NCBI RefSeq assembly: GCF_018991925.1
Contig: NW_024722158.1
Span: forward strand, 5,643,313-5,707,312
Direction of reading: 5' to 3'
Source of the DNA: Homarus americanus
Taxonomy: Eukaryota; Arthropoda; Malacostraca; Decapoda; Nephropidae
DNA: 64,000 nucleotides
Below are positions 38,001 through 51,900 of the stretch, in pieces. Within the stretch, counting starts at the first letter, position 1. Every line of letters begins with the position of its first letter. A program made the position numbers and the translations under genes. Below the pieces are notes generated by a model. That model did no database searches, was not told where the DNA came from, and worked only from the letters and a program-made list of their open reading frames with translations.

Positions 38001-40625
38001 ACAGATATACCAAAAAGCAAACCCAATTCTGATTTTTTTTAAATCTAAGGGGGATTCATTACTAATGTTGCCACTTCACCTGTATTTTGCTTTTTATCTC
38101 TAATTTTGTTTTGGGGAGGTTCATGGGAGTTATATTTAAATACATTTACAGTATAAATGACATAAGAATACAGTTCCCAGACTCATTTAAATAAAAAATA
38201 ATACTGTAACAGTTTTTAAAGTTTTAATTTCCTTTGGTATGAATAAAGGGACTACAGTAGAATCCCGGTTACCCAGCACCTATGGGGATTGAAAGGTGCC
38301 AGATAAAGAGATTTTCCGGTTAGTTGGACCTCACTCGTAAGATACCTCAATTAATCCTACAATGCAGTGCTACAGTTTGACTTTGCAAATTCATGTCTCA
38401 GAAAAACTGACTTCATTAACACTGATTCCACTGTCTGTATAAACAATAAAATAAGAAAAATGAAGAGCATGGGTGTGTATGTGTGGGAACTGAATGTGTA
38501 TGGAGGGGGTGAGCTATAACTACGTCGCCAAGTTGTAAGCTCGACTGTTGCATTTATTGTTACATGTAATGAAACTATATAAGTTGTCGCTCGAAACCAC
38601 AACCTCAATGTAATGGGAGAGTGTTTGTCCATTTGAGATGCATAGTTTAGACTCAGAAAGTACAGTACAGTACCTGTACTGTACATAACAGAGTGATATT
38701 GTTTGCTTTTTTTTTTCTTCTTCTTTATGGGATTAGTCCACCCCGGCACAGTCACTGATCTACATCAGGGCCTGAGGAAAAAATTATAATAATTTAATAT
38801 AATAATATATAATATGGTAATAATAATAATTAATAAAATAAATAAAAATGTAATTTAAAAAAATAATAATACCTGTAATAATAAAGATCTATAAAAAAAA
38901 TACAAAAATGGAAAAAAAAATCAAGAGTGAGGAGTAAGAGAAACAATTGATACCCTGCAATTGCCATATGACAGCAGGGTCTACCATTAGACAAACATTA
39001 TGCTTCCAATATCTTTCTTCCTAGGTGGTAGTACCTCCCTGTTTGATATAGTAGATTGCTATGAGGTGTTATGATAAATCTTGAAAACTGATATAGACAA
39101 CCCAATAGCCTTGAGTGAGCAGCCCTCAGATACTGTATGAAGAGGGTACATTACAACACATACTTGTGACAGATTACATAACCAACATGACATAACATTA
39201 AAACTCTCAGTGCATTTTACTTTTGATATTTATGTAATAGAACATATTGGTGATTAGCTTATTGTTGCAACAGTTATGTTAAGTTTATCAGGTTAAGTTA
39301 GTTTAATTATACCATGAAGCTGTTGAAAATTAGATTTCTTAATATACTGTACAGGTACTTAATTTTCCAACTTGTATAGGTTTTTGGTGTCATACAAGTA
39401 CAACAGTGTTAAAAAAAAAAAAAAAATTCTGAAAAACAGTTTTTGTGATATCCAGAATGTGACGTTTAGCTTTATATCTAGGTATGTAAATGCCTAGCAT
39501 TAACTTGCCAGGCCAACATACAGGCAATTGAAACATCTAATAATTACTTAAATACGTAATATTAGGAGGACACTTCGCTACCTGGCATTTAATTGTACAC
39601 ACATTTTATTCATACTGTAACTTTAAAATTGGATGAAAACATGTTGTAAAAAAAATTACTGCAGTTCTGCATCCCATGATAACCCAGGTACCCTGGCTAA
39701 TGTGTAATATTTAGAACTGTACATGTATTTTTTTTTCATGAATTAAACCCAAAGATCATGGTTAATAAATGACTTAGCTGTCTGGGGTGGTAATCTCACA
39801 CCCATAAATTTTGCCTTAATTAACATTGTACACTATCAAAATTGTGTTACTGTATTAAATGATAGATGGAATTGGCAAGAATTAATATGAATATGGGAGT
39901 AATCTGTGATGCTTGTCTCCACTACTAAATGATGCAGATATTATAATGCATTCCAGTACTTCAACGGGTAACGCGAACAATAACTAGGCTAATAAGATGA
40001 GTCGGACTGAGGCGTCATCACGATACACAAGAGTGTTCTTTCCACGGGAAGATGCGTTCCTTACCACTTCAAATGTATTATCAGTTTATCACCACCTTTA
40101 AACTTTTGAGTGGCTTATCTTTATCTTATTGTGTTATAGATAAAGACTTAATCTTACAGAGAAATTTAATAATCCTCTCCCTTGGTGTCGTAAATGAGTA
40201 CAGTACAGAGTGATGTAAAGATGTCATCTCTGGCCACTAGTTCTTGGTGTATGACCTTTTAAGATAAGATTGATATCTGATCACAATATATGAATCTAAG
40301 ATAAGGAGAGATGGAACTCCTGGCAAGTAGCTGGTGAAAGTCAGGCTGATATTCACTTCTTGGTTAGATAGAGTAGGTACAATAATAAGATAGTGTCTCT
40401 GACCTTAACAACTGTTTACGGTGACAATGCTGGGTCCGAGATGTATTAAGACATTGTAGTGCATGCTCTTTGACACTACATTAAACGTTTGGTGAAACAT
40501 TAAAAGCAAGATTTGTAGGTAGTGAACTGGTTAAGAAGGTCAAATTTTACTTTTTCTTTGTTGGTGTTGCAGTTCTTTTTTGTATAACTTCACTTGCTTC
40601 TATACTTTAATCAGTACACTGCCAA
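35025..40625. other. RMC1 3' region and intergenic spacer
   Basis: AT-rich sequence after the RMC1 stop. A canonical AATAAA at about 36,107-36,112 is one candidate poly(A) signal, about 1.1 kb downstream. 'TA' + CAGTAGAATCCCGGTTACCC at 38,255 is one Tigger-type terminus whose partner I cannot find. A-rich/AT-rich simple sequence occupies 38,780-38,930. No other exon is recognised. Confidence 0.6.
38255..38330 (+). mobile_element. Solo Tigger-like terminus
   Basis: TA then CAGTAGAATCCCGGTTACCC and 'agcacctatggggattg', followed by 'ttttccggttagttggac', an internal echo of the terminus common in pogo/Tigger MITEs. The other end is not visible. Confidence 0.6.
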
Positions 40626-43600
40626 ATGTTGAGGCTGTGGTGTTTGATGGTGATGTGGGGTTGGCTGAGTGGTGCAGCAGGCGATGATGTAGAAGGTGTT
40701 TACCTGGAGACCTTCCCGAGTGGCATGTGGATAGTACCGGAGGACACCCTCCACCACCTCACACTGTCTCTGGGATTCAACGCCAGTGACGCTTACTGTA
40801 GTGGTGGGCAGGACCTGACGAATGCTCAGCTGGTGGTGACGGTCGTACCTGATGAGGATTGGAAGCTGGACTTTGTCAACAGGAGCATACACTTGACGGT
40901 GGAGGAGGTGTGTGATCATGTCAACAAGAGCCTCACCTTCTCCGGCTACTACTGGGGGCTCACCAAGCTGTCCTTCTACCTCACCACCAACTACCATCTC
41001 CTTCACTTGTCCAACAACACTTTACTGAGGGATGACATGTTGGTAAGTACCTGTAGTTTGCAACAACACTTTACTGAGGGACAACTTGTTAGTAAGTACC
41101 TGTAGTTGTCCAAAACTTCTTTACTGAGGGACAACTTGTTAGTAAGTACCTGTAATTGTACAACAACACTTTAGTGTGGAACTATTTAGTAATTATTTTA
41201 TCAGACAAAGCTAAATGTGAAAAATCCTTTGCACGACAACAAGAGGAGCTCAACGAAATCTAAAAGTCCAAACTATAAATTATTCAAAACAAGGTCTCTC
41301 TGTCATGATGTAAGGTAATAAGGTGAAACAGTTGAGGCTGAATCATTCTTTGAAGTTTGTTTGTGGTCTGTGTCCAGGATATCTTTTATCAAACTTGGTA
41401 AGGATTAAGGATATAAATAAGCAAGGTACAAGGGGCAATGAACATAGTTTTTTTATTTATCATTTCACCACTTGACAAATTACTAGCTGTTCAGGTGGCT
41501 GGTATATTCTTTGTTACTACTGTATGTCATGAACTTTAGTGTTCTGTGTTAGTACTGTATCGGAGGAAACCTAAATACCTGGAGGAAACTTGCAATTTTG
41601 TTGTCATGTGTAAAAGCACATCCATCTTCACAGCTATAAAGAAATGTAATTAGTTGCCTAAGCATATTGAATCCAATAATTGTGTCAAATTATTAACATT
41701 AAAATTAAGAAATACACGGAAGATGAAACTACATCCAGAGAAGAGAAGGATAATCTGTATTATTAACTAATAAATGTTTTATTTTGGAAGTGATCCACCA
41801 GTCTGTGATAGTTTTAAATGCAGTCTTGTACAGTGGTCCCTCGGTTAACGAGCACAATTCGTTCCAGCAGGTTGCTCGTTAACCGAAAAACTCGATAACC
41901 GAAACCATTGTTTTAATGGGTTTTTGGGTAATTGGTTCCAGCTCACCGAAAATTGCCTAAATTCAACAAAAACGGTGGAAAAGTGCACTTACTTTGAGGT
42001 GTGTATGTAGAAGGCTCCGGGATGATGATGATGATGATGATGGGTATTAGAATGGGGGTGGAGGAGAAGGAAGAAGAGAGGGCATTGGGGTGGAAGAGAA
42101 GTCACCCCATGGTGTCATTTCACCCATAAAATTTTAGCTCTCTGGTGTAATTCAAGATTATTTTCTTTAAATCAACACTGCACTGCTTTATATATTGTCA
42201 ATATGTAAAATAAATTTCAAAATGACCAATAATTTGCTTGCAAACACAGAAAAAAAGCATTTAGTTGAACAGAGTCTCAAGCAGGATGTTACCTCCACTG
42301 AAAAGACAGAGAGACTGGCGCCTGTTTGGTGTGTTGCCAGGCTGGATGGCGCGCATGAAACTAGTTTCCTTACCTTCAATTATGTTCAATAATTGTTAAA
42401 ATGACTAAAAAATTTAATTTTATACTTTTAAAATTATTGAATAGTATAAACTTTTTGATATTTTCTAAAATAGTAAGGAATTTAAACCCTAAAACCGATT
42501 ACTGTATTGGCGGACTAATACTACAGCTGGTAGACCGCCAAATGCAAGCGAAAACATATTGAGGTCGGCTCGTAAAAAACTCGCTAATCGAGGGATTGCT
42601 CGTTAACCGAAGTTAAAAATCTTATGGAAGGTAATTCGTTAACCGAAATCTCGTTAACCGAGGGATCACTGTACTTATTACATTTACTCATATATTTATA
42701 AATAATTTTTCGTAGTTTTATTGTTATTGACAAGGCTTCTCAACCTAACAAGTACACCAAAAGAAATAAGACTATAACAGCTCAAGGCTTGGCCTGTCCT
42801 TAATCAAGTCGACTTATTCTTTACCATCTTTTTATACCTGCACTGTTTGTGTACTTTGTTTGTATGCCTACACTGTCTGTGTGACTGTGTCAGATGTGAC
42901 TGAGATTCTATCATGTTCTGTCTTGGGGCTTCTTTAATGTTAGGTCTCTCTATCTCTCTCTGTCTCCCTATTAGTCCTAAAACACTATGACATTCTTGCT
43001 GAGTAGATTGGTAGTATTGGTAGTAAAATTTTATCTTATTACAGTAACATCAACAGGTTAAAAAAAAAACAGGTAATTGTGTATCAGAAGGAAATAGAGA
43101 CTAACAGGTTTATGGGGAACTATATTGTTCACACAGTCAGCAAATTTTTTTTTATGGAAAATATTACCGGTATCTTGTTTACTCTGTTCTGTACATTTCT
43201 TTATTTAATGTTTCAACTGGTTTCCTTATGCGAATTCATTAATAATTTTCTTAGCTCCTATATTTCAGGTTTGTTTGTTTAGGTACAGTGCATATATACA
43301 CATACAGTGTATCCACAGTTTCCTTTACCACTTTTTAATATTTATATTCATGACCATCTACTATGGCTGCAGATCACAATAGACCGCAAGAGCAAGGTGT
43401 TCGACACTTTCTTCATCATCGCTGCATCTTCAATAGTAGTGATAATCAATGTCATCATGGGAACTCAACTGGACCTGAATGCCATCTTTGTGGTTCTGAA
43501 GAAACCTATTGGTCCTGTCTGTGGCTTCCTTTCCCAGTTTACCTTCATGCCTCTGGTAGGTTTAACTTGACCTAGTTCACCTTCATGCCTCCCCATTATG

Positions 43601-45850
43601 TGTTAGGTTAGGTTAACAATTAAGGTATTCATTTATAATTTAGCTTGCAATTTTCTGTGTGATCATTGTTACATACAAACCATTTTTGATTACCCTTGTA
43701 TTGAGAAAAAGATATTATTGTTATTATCCCTATTAAACATGATATTATACCAGAAATATTGTTCCTTGTACAGTACTACACGCTAACAGGAGTCGTTCAG
43801 TGCGAATTCCTTGTTTAATATCATAACTACAGTACCTCAGTCAGTTATCAGACACCACAGGCCCCCACATTATCATAGGTTGTATAATAATGAAGTTAAA
43901 GAGTTGGCCACACTCACAGCTTTTACAATGATCTACAATATTATTGTACATCATAGGTAGATATCTAACTATATTTGATATTACCGGTACTTTTAATCTA
44001 AATTGTTGATGACTAGTGTACAGGTGTAAAATGATTTAGACTATTGTATGTACTTAAATAATATACAGTACTGTTGTTGTCAAAGCACATTAATACTGTA
44101 CTTTTAACATAAAAAATACACCTGTTATTTCCCTGCAGATAACGTATGTACTAGGTTTGTTCCTGCTGAAGGATCCACTTCCACGCCTGGGTTTGTTTAC
44201 ACTCGGATGTAGCCCTGGGGGATCCAGCTCTAACTTCTGGACACTTATGGTAGATGCTGATCTCAACCTCTCCGTCACCATGACCGCCATCTCCATGCTT
44301 GCCGCATTAGGTTAGTACTGTATACAGGTATTTATCTTTTTGGTTTCACCACTTCCACAGCTTATTTCATCGGATGATTAAACACCCAAACACCACCATT
44401 GGTTAGGTTAGCTTAGGTTGAATTACATGTTATGTTAGGTTAGGCTTGATTATCATTGGGGTGGTTAATCTTAAGGTGAAATAAAATGGGAGCTAATTTT
44501 CAAGTGATCTTTTTTGTGATATACAAAATATGATCCATCTCTCTCTAATGCTTGTTTAACCACTTGTGTATGAGCTCCTCTGTGAGCTGAATGAAAATTT
44601 CTGACGTTAGCCAAGTAAAGTATCACGAGTGGCATCCCTAAAGCGAAGTAGTTAAATAGGCTGATACTTAACTAAATGTGATTAGATTTTAAATGATTTA
44701 TGTTACTTAAGCTGTATAATGAGTTCAGGTTTCAGAGAATTGCTTTTGTATTTGATAAACTTTCTTATCTCGAATATAGACCATATTTACCATAAGGAAT
44801 TACAATTTGCCTATTATTTTTCCAGGTTACTTTTATATATACAGTGAGTTCTGCTATAACGCGTGTTTTTATAACGCGAATTTGCTCTAACGCGATTTAT
44901 GAATAGAGGAACGATATTTGTATAACGCGAACTCGTTTGCTGTAACACGATTTTTGTTTACTATTTCGCCAATTTTGTGGTATTAACTGTGAATATGGTA
45001 AAGAAGAATATCTCCAAGAAGCGTTCTGGTGATCGAATTCCTGGTGATGATCGTAAAAGAAAGGATATAACACTTGAAGAGAAGCTCGACGTTATCAACC
45101 TCAAAATCACCCTTCTCCCCCATCAAGTTACATTCATATTTTTTCAAGGTAAAGTGTTACATTTACTGTATGATTTCATTATTAGATATGAATGTAACAT
45201 TTATTTAGACTGTGCTATCCTTTGTGTTAGGCGATCAGACGTTGTTCGGTCGGACGTTAACCGGCGCATGACTGTATATTTATATATATATATATATGTA
45301 TACACTCGTATACTGTATATATTTAATATCCTTTTTGCCACTTATCAGCTTACTAGCCATTTGGGCGCTCTATCCAATGTAGGTACAGGAGGAAACCAGG
45401 GACCGTGAAACATGTGATGTTTGATAGGGTCACACTGGATAGCATCCTTCTCATGTGTGTTCAGGCCAAGGCTTGAACCCTTAACTGTTGGTGAGAGTTA
45501 CGTGCATTACCACTGTACCACCAACACCCATGTATATTTTCCACTGCTTGATATACAAGATGAGTTGCTAGTGATCAAGATCTTCATAGATATTGTCATA
45601 AATAAGCACCTGACAGCTTTGTTGGCTATCCTTGGTTAATTTGCCTTAATGTTTACCATTGTTGTTTACTTGCACTGTCTTGGCACACAAGAACCTGTAT
45701 ACTGTACAGTAGTACTCTACGGCCTACAGGCACGATATACTGCACAGTAGTACTATACCTACATTATTATATTCATGCTAAACTGTGTAACTGCATAGTT
45801 TATAAACAAGCTGCTTATCCAATTGTAAACCTTTATAATAACTTTACTGA

Positions 45851-45901
<51 letters not shown>

Positions 45902-48900
45902 AGTCGGCCCTTAACATACGCGGGGGTTAGGTAACAGAGATACCCGTGAATGTTAAAAATCCGTGTACTTTTGCTCCCCCCCAAAAAAAACCCTGCCCCC
46001 CCCCCCCCATGTCCTTATTTACCGTATATACCTGTGTGTAGTTCGAGTTTTTAAGACCAAATTATTTGGCAAAAAATTGGGGGTCGACCTCTAAATGGGT
46101 AATAGTTTCGTTAGGTTGAAAAATATTTACCAGTAACTACCAGTAAACAATGGAAACGACGCACCAACGCACCACCAGCTGTGAGTGTCGGTACAGTTGC
46201 TAGGGCAGATCTCTTGCGTCATCATAGCAAGCCCAAAGTAGCCAAATGCATGGTATGGTATGCACAGGACGATGTAAAACATAAAGTATTCATTTTTTAA
46301 AGTTTATTTATAGATACTGTACATAAATTTTTGTTCATTACATTTGAAACATCAATCTTTGTTAATTAAATTTGAAACAAAAGAAAACTACGATACCGTA
46401 TTTTCATTAAAATATTACATACATCACAAGTATATTTTACCTTAACTGTGACTGAATGAATATATTCTCAGAAATAAATATGGAAATGTAATATTTTGGC
46501 TGAAATGACGTACATATTACAGTGGAAAGTGGGATAAAATCATGACGAAAACAATGACTTTCGCTTTCTTTCGTTGTTCAAAAGATTTTACCGTAATCGC
46601 TTTTCGAATGGTTTTCAGTTAAAAAACTGTTGTACCGTACTGTATTACAATAATATTCTATCCTATCATTAGCCTCATAATCCCACAACTGAAAACCATT
46701 CGAAAAACGATTACGGTAACATCTTTTGAACGAAAGAAAGCGAAAGTCATTGCTTTCGTCACAATTTTATCCCACTTTCCACTGTAATACGTACGTCATT
46801 TCAGCAAAAATATTACATTTCCATGTTCTCAGAAATAAATAGTAGTTTTGTTGAAACGTAATGTACAGTATTTAATATTAAAATGCAAAAAGAGCTATAA
46901 AAACAATTAATACTGTACACCCGTAATGTACTGGCTGGCATCTCCACTCGTCCCTGCTCCCGCCAGTCACCACTCCTCCCCGCTCTATCCCTCCGCCTCC
47001 TCCACATCGTCACTACTGTTGTATTACAATAATATTCTATCCTAATTCACTTGAATAAATACTAAGATACCATATTTCTGAATATTTTCATTAAAATCCA
47101 TCAAAATCATTTTCCTTGTCATCGTCTTAAGCACCAAACAGCTCCTCCCAGTCTTCTCCTTGAACAGGGCTAGAGGGTACGTGTTTTTCGAATCATTTTC
47201 AGTTAAAATGTTACATCACATGTATATTTTACCTAAACTGCGCCTGAATGAATATATTCTCAGAAATAAATAGTAGTTTTGCTGAAACGTGATGTATTTC
47301 AATGTAAAATAGGATAAAATACATGATGAAAACAAAAGACTTTACCTAACCTTCCGATGTTCAAGAGATGTTACTCGTTTTTTAATAGTTTTCGGTTAAA
47401 ATACTGTTATATTACAATGATATTCTATTCATACTGTGCTTGATATACTACATTCACGGAAATGTAATATTTTTGCTGAAATGACGTACGTATTACAGTG
47501 GAAAGTGGAATAAAATCGTGACGAAAACAATGACTTGCTTTCTTTCGTTCAAAAGATGTTACCGTAATCGCTTTTCGTATGGTTTTCAGTTAAAAAAACT
47601 GTTGCATCACAAGTGAATTAGGATAGAATATTATTGTAATACAACAGTTTTTTAACTGAAAACCTTTCAAAAAGCGATTACGGTAACAACTGTTGAACGA
47701 AAGAAAGCAAGTCATTGTTTTCGTCACGATTTTATCCCACTTTCCACTGTAATACGTACGTCATTTCAGCAAAAATAATACATTTCCATATTCTCAGAAA
47801 TGAATAGTAGTTTTGCTGAAACGTGATGTATTTCAATGTAAATTAGGATAAACTACATGGAAACAAAGGACTTTACCTAACCTTCCAATGTTCAAGATAT
47901 GTTACTCATTTTTTTAATAGTTTTCGGTTAAAATACTGTTATATTAGCGATATTCTATTCATACTGTGCTTGATATACGGTCAACCCTCGCTTTACGCGG
48001 TCCCACATTACACGTTTCCACGTTTACGCGGTACCCTGCCGAAACCGGAATGCTCACTTTCCGCAGTGTGTGTACCCTTTTACGCGGAGAGTGGCGTAAG
48101 AGGGTGCGCACAAGGTCACCCAGTCATCAAAACATTACCGAGTTCTTCACCTGCCACCCACCACAGCCGGCCCAAGTCAGTGATAGTGATAATTATAGTG
48201 AGGATATGGACTTATATGGACTTTGAGGGGTTTGACAAAGAGGCCCTGCAAGCCTCTGTGGTGGACAGCGATACAATTGATACAAGTGATACAGGTGAGG
48301 GCCAATAATCTGCCCTCTGCCTCGGAACCAACCCCCCATCCCCGTGTGCCCAGCCATCTTTTCTACTAATGTAAGTGTTAAAAAACCTAATATTATTGAA
48401 ATTTCTCGTAATTATTAATTGTGTGTGCATACCATCATAAAATTAAGAAGTTATTTTTACTACAACGTAGGTATTGTGTCTGAAAAAGTGGAGTTTGGGG
48501 GTCGGCCCGGTCTCTATTTCAATTAATCCCATATGTTATGTTGTTCACTTTACACGTGCCGCCGTGGGTTGAATTAACCGCGTAAAGTGAGGGTTCACTG
48601 TAATACATTCACGGAAATGTAATATTTTTACAACTACAATGCTGAGGGTCAACACAAGCGTGGTTACAGCGAGACTGACTGAGTGAGGGAGAGCTATGCG
48701 TGTGTGTGTGTGAGGTTGCGGGAGCGGGCGGTGTTCGGTGCCGCGCGCGATTTGAATGTACTTCAATTACTTCAATGTACAGAATATTCCTCCGGCGGGG
48801 CAATCCGCGTATTTGCCAATCCGTGTATGCTAAACCCGCGTATGTTAAGGGCCGACTGTATTATTATTATTATTTTTATTATGATTATATGTGAATGTAG

Positions 48901-51900
48901 TCATTGTCAGTTTTTGTATACCCCCTTGTGCTGTATATATATTTTTTTCATTATTTTAGTATATTTAAACATTTTGAAACCCAAATATATATACCGGTAT
49001 ACTATATTAAAAATAAGGAAGAACTCTTTGTTAAGTTATCACATAAAAAATAAGGCAATTACTTGTCTACAATATGAGACTTCTGAAGTGCTTCATTTAA
49101 AATCGTAAGTTAGGTTACTTACCAGATTTCATTAAATGATATACAGGTAATAATATTTTTGGGGTAAATTAGGTAAGTTTAGGTTGAATTTGGTTCACTT
49201 TCACTGTTTGAAAAATGGACTTAGAATTTCAAAGTGGAAAAAGGGGAAATTTTGTTGAAATGCACTCCAGCTGCAAGTGGGTATAATTTATCCTGATTAC
49301 TTTTTCAAGATATGCTACGTATGTTTAATTCCTGTAGATAATAGTGACACGTACCAAGGTCAGGGCAAAAATTACGAAAAATGTAGCCCTGGGCAAGGTT
49401 TCATTTTAGGGTACCTTTTGATATATTTAGAATTTCTGTATGTTATTACCCATCATTCACTCCCTCTAGATTTGATAGTCATAAACTATATATTTAAAAA
49501 AGATCTCTTTTCATTTTTCTATTTTTTATATATATTTTTTTGTCTAATTTATTTTTATTCTTAACATCTTGGGGGGGCCCTGGGCAGCTACCCTGTGTGT
49601 CCTGCCTTTAATTCGGCCTTGTGGCAGATACTGTCCAAGGGAGAGAGGTACACAGAAGAAAGTTGATGTAATTGAGTTACATGGATGATGTCAGAGTAAG
49701 CTGGGTGATGCTAGGGTAAGCTGGGTGATGTAAGAGTAAGCTGGGTGGTACAAGAGTCAGCTGGGTGATGCAAGAGTGAGTTGGGTGATATAATTTAATT
49801 TTTTTGAAGAATTTACTGTGTCATATCGATTTTGTTTGGTTGTTTTGTCAAAAAGTTAAATATGTAGACGAGGTTAGACTTATGTATGTTCCACTTCAGG
49901 GATGATGCCTCTGTGGATGTTTACACTGGGGAATAAGATGCTGGAAGAAAACTCTCACCTAAAGATCCCTTACTCTAACATGCTAATCTCCCTCTTCAGC
50001 CTCACCATCCCTGTAGGCATCGGCATAACAATCAGGTACAGTATATACGATTCAGTTTTGTGTTTCATTATTTTTAGTTTGTATGGATCACTTGCAGATT
50101 AGACATCTAGTTTACTTCAACTGATGTTCAACAACCCTAACGTTAACTTGGGTGATGAAGTTAAGTTAGTTAGCGTTAGGGTGGTTAGTTAGGTTAGGTT
50201 AGTATTAGGGTGGTTAGGTTAGGTTAGCATTAGGGTGGTTAGGTTAGACTTTGCATTAGGGTGTTTAGTCATCAGTTGAAATCCAATTTTTTTTTTTTGC
50301 ACTGGATGAAATTTGAGGTCGTCATCTTACAGATTTCACAAAGTTTATTATTTTTATTTTCCTTTATTGGCCAAGTCCTTTTTCTTTTTCTTTCCATGTT
50401 TATTGAAGATTTTTAAATAAAATTTGATTCTTCTTTTGGGGTTTCTATGCCCTTGATCCACCCAATATAAAAGAGAGAGACAGGAGTGGACATGACAATA
50501 AAAAAGCAACAGATCCTAAAAATCTATTCTTCTTCATATTATCTTGTTGATATACAGATAAGGGAGGGGGTACATTGGAGGGTGTTCGAGGAAGATTACA
50601 GCAGTAGGGGGCTTGACTCACCACTGTGGCTGTCTTTGGTCGATCCAACATACTGTTTATCATTGTTTGTATACCGGCACTGTCTGTGTACATTGTGGAC
50701 CTGCACACGCACACACTATGTATATTGTGTACCTGTCTTGTATATATTCTGTACACGCTGAATCAATGTAAATTTGTGTAACAATTTTACTGAATATCTG
50801 TGTATCTTATCTATCTATTTAACTATAGTTTTAAAGATCAGGGGTTTCTAAGCTAACTTCCTTACATGGTAACGTGGGTTGGTGAAGTTGGTGTATTCAA
50901 ATTTGTTTTTCTCTTCATCCAGATTCAGATATTTGTCAATAAAGGTGTTGCGATTCTCAAAGTCAGATTGTCTTCAACTCATTAATTATACCCATTGTCC
51001 ATTAATTCTGAACATAATCTGAAAATGGTAAGAATCCTTGGATAAGACACTCCAGTTTATTTCATCTGCTGATGAAATGTTGTTGCTTTTTTTCTTTGTT
51101 TTTTTCTCAGGGTTGTGGATTTTTATGATGAGTTTATATTTGCCTTGACTTTATTTTAATAAATTTTTGTTTTGGGTTTGTTTTTCCTAGAAAGAAGAGA
51201 CCACAATGGGCGGAGTTGGGAGGGAAGGTTCTCAAGCCCGTCGTTTTCATAACACTTGTCCTCTTCATATCGGTGAGTACTTTTGTTCTTGGATGTGAGT
51301 ATGGTATGGTCATGAGTACTATTTTTCTTCATGTCCATGAGTACCATTGTTCTTCATATCCATGAGTACTATTATATTTCATGTCCATGAGTACCATTGT
51401 TTTTCATGTCCATGAGTACTGTTCTTCATATCCATGAGTACTGTTCTTCATATCCATGAGTATCATTGTTCTTCATATCCATGAGTACCATTGTTCTTCA
51501 TGTCCATGATTACCATTGTTCTTCATATCCATAAGTACCATTGTTCTTCATGTCCATGAGTACCATTGTTTTTCACGTCCATGAGTACTGTTCTTCGTGT
51601 CTGTGAGTACTGTTGTTTCTCTTGTTCATGAGTATTGTTGTTCTCCATGTCCTTGAGTACTGTTCTCCATGTCCATGAGTACTGTTCTTCATGTTCATGA
51701 ATACCATTGTTCTTGTCCAAGAGTACTGTTCTTCATATCTGTGAGTACTGTTGTTCCTCATATCTGTGAGAACTATTGTTTGTCGTGTCTGTGAGTACAG
51801 TACTATTGTTCTACCTGGGTATACTTTATGATCAGTAGTACAGTACTGGTTGAGGTAGATGGCAGTGCAGTATAAAACATTTGTCGTTCTACCATTGGCT

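Larger units (their letters stand above)
45901..48858. mobile_element. Large nested Tigger-type element (gene A intron 3)
   Basis: Outer termini CAGTCGGCCCTTAACATACG (45,901) and the complement of the same 20-mer ending at 48,858, flanked by TA inside a (TTA)n microsatellite that continues on both sides (45,850-45,900 and 48,859-48,880). About 2.96 kb. The interior holds two palindromes (46,478-46,823 and 47,453-47,790) and a second TIR element (47,978-48,600). No intact transposase is recognised. Confidence 0.88.

Noticed and set aside
40611..41006. Long antisense frames opposite SLC10 exon 1 in both copies (also 59,748-60,017)
   Set aside because: They mirror the conserved GC-rich exon; the sense strand has the signal peptide, glycosylation sites and splice donor.
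45455..45527. Functional tRNA gene on the minus strand
   Set aside because: A-like and B boxes are present but acceptor and anticodon stems do not pair well, so a SINE head is more likely.
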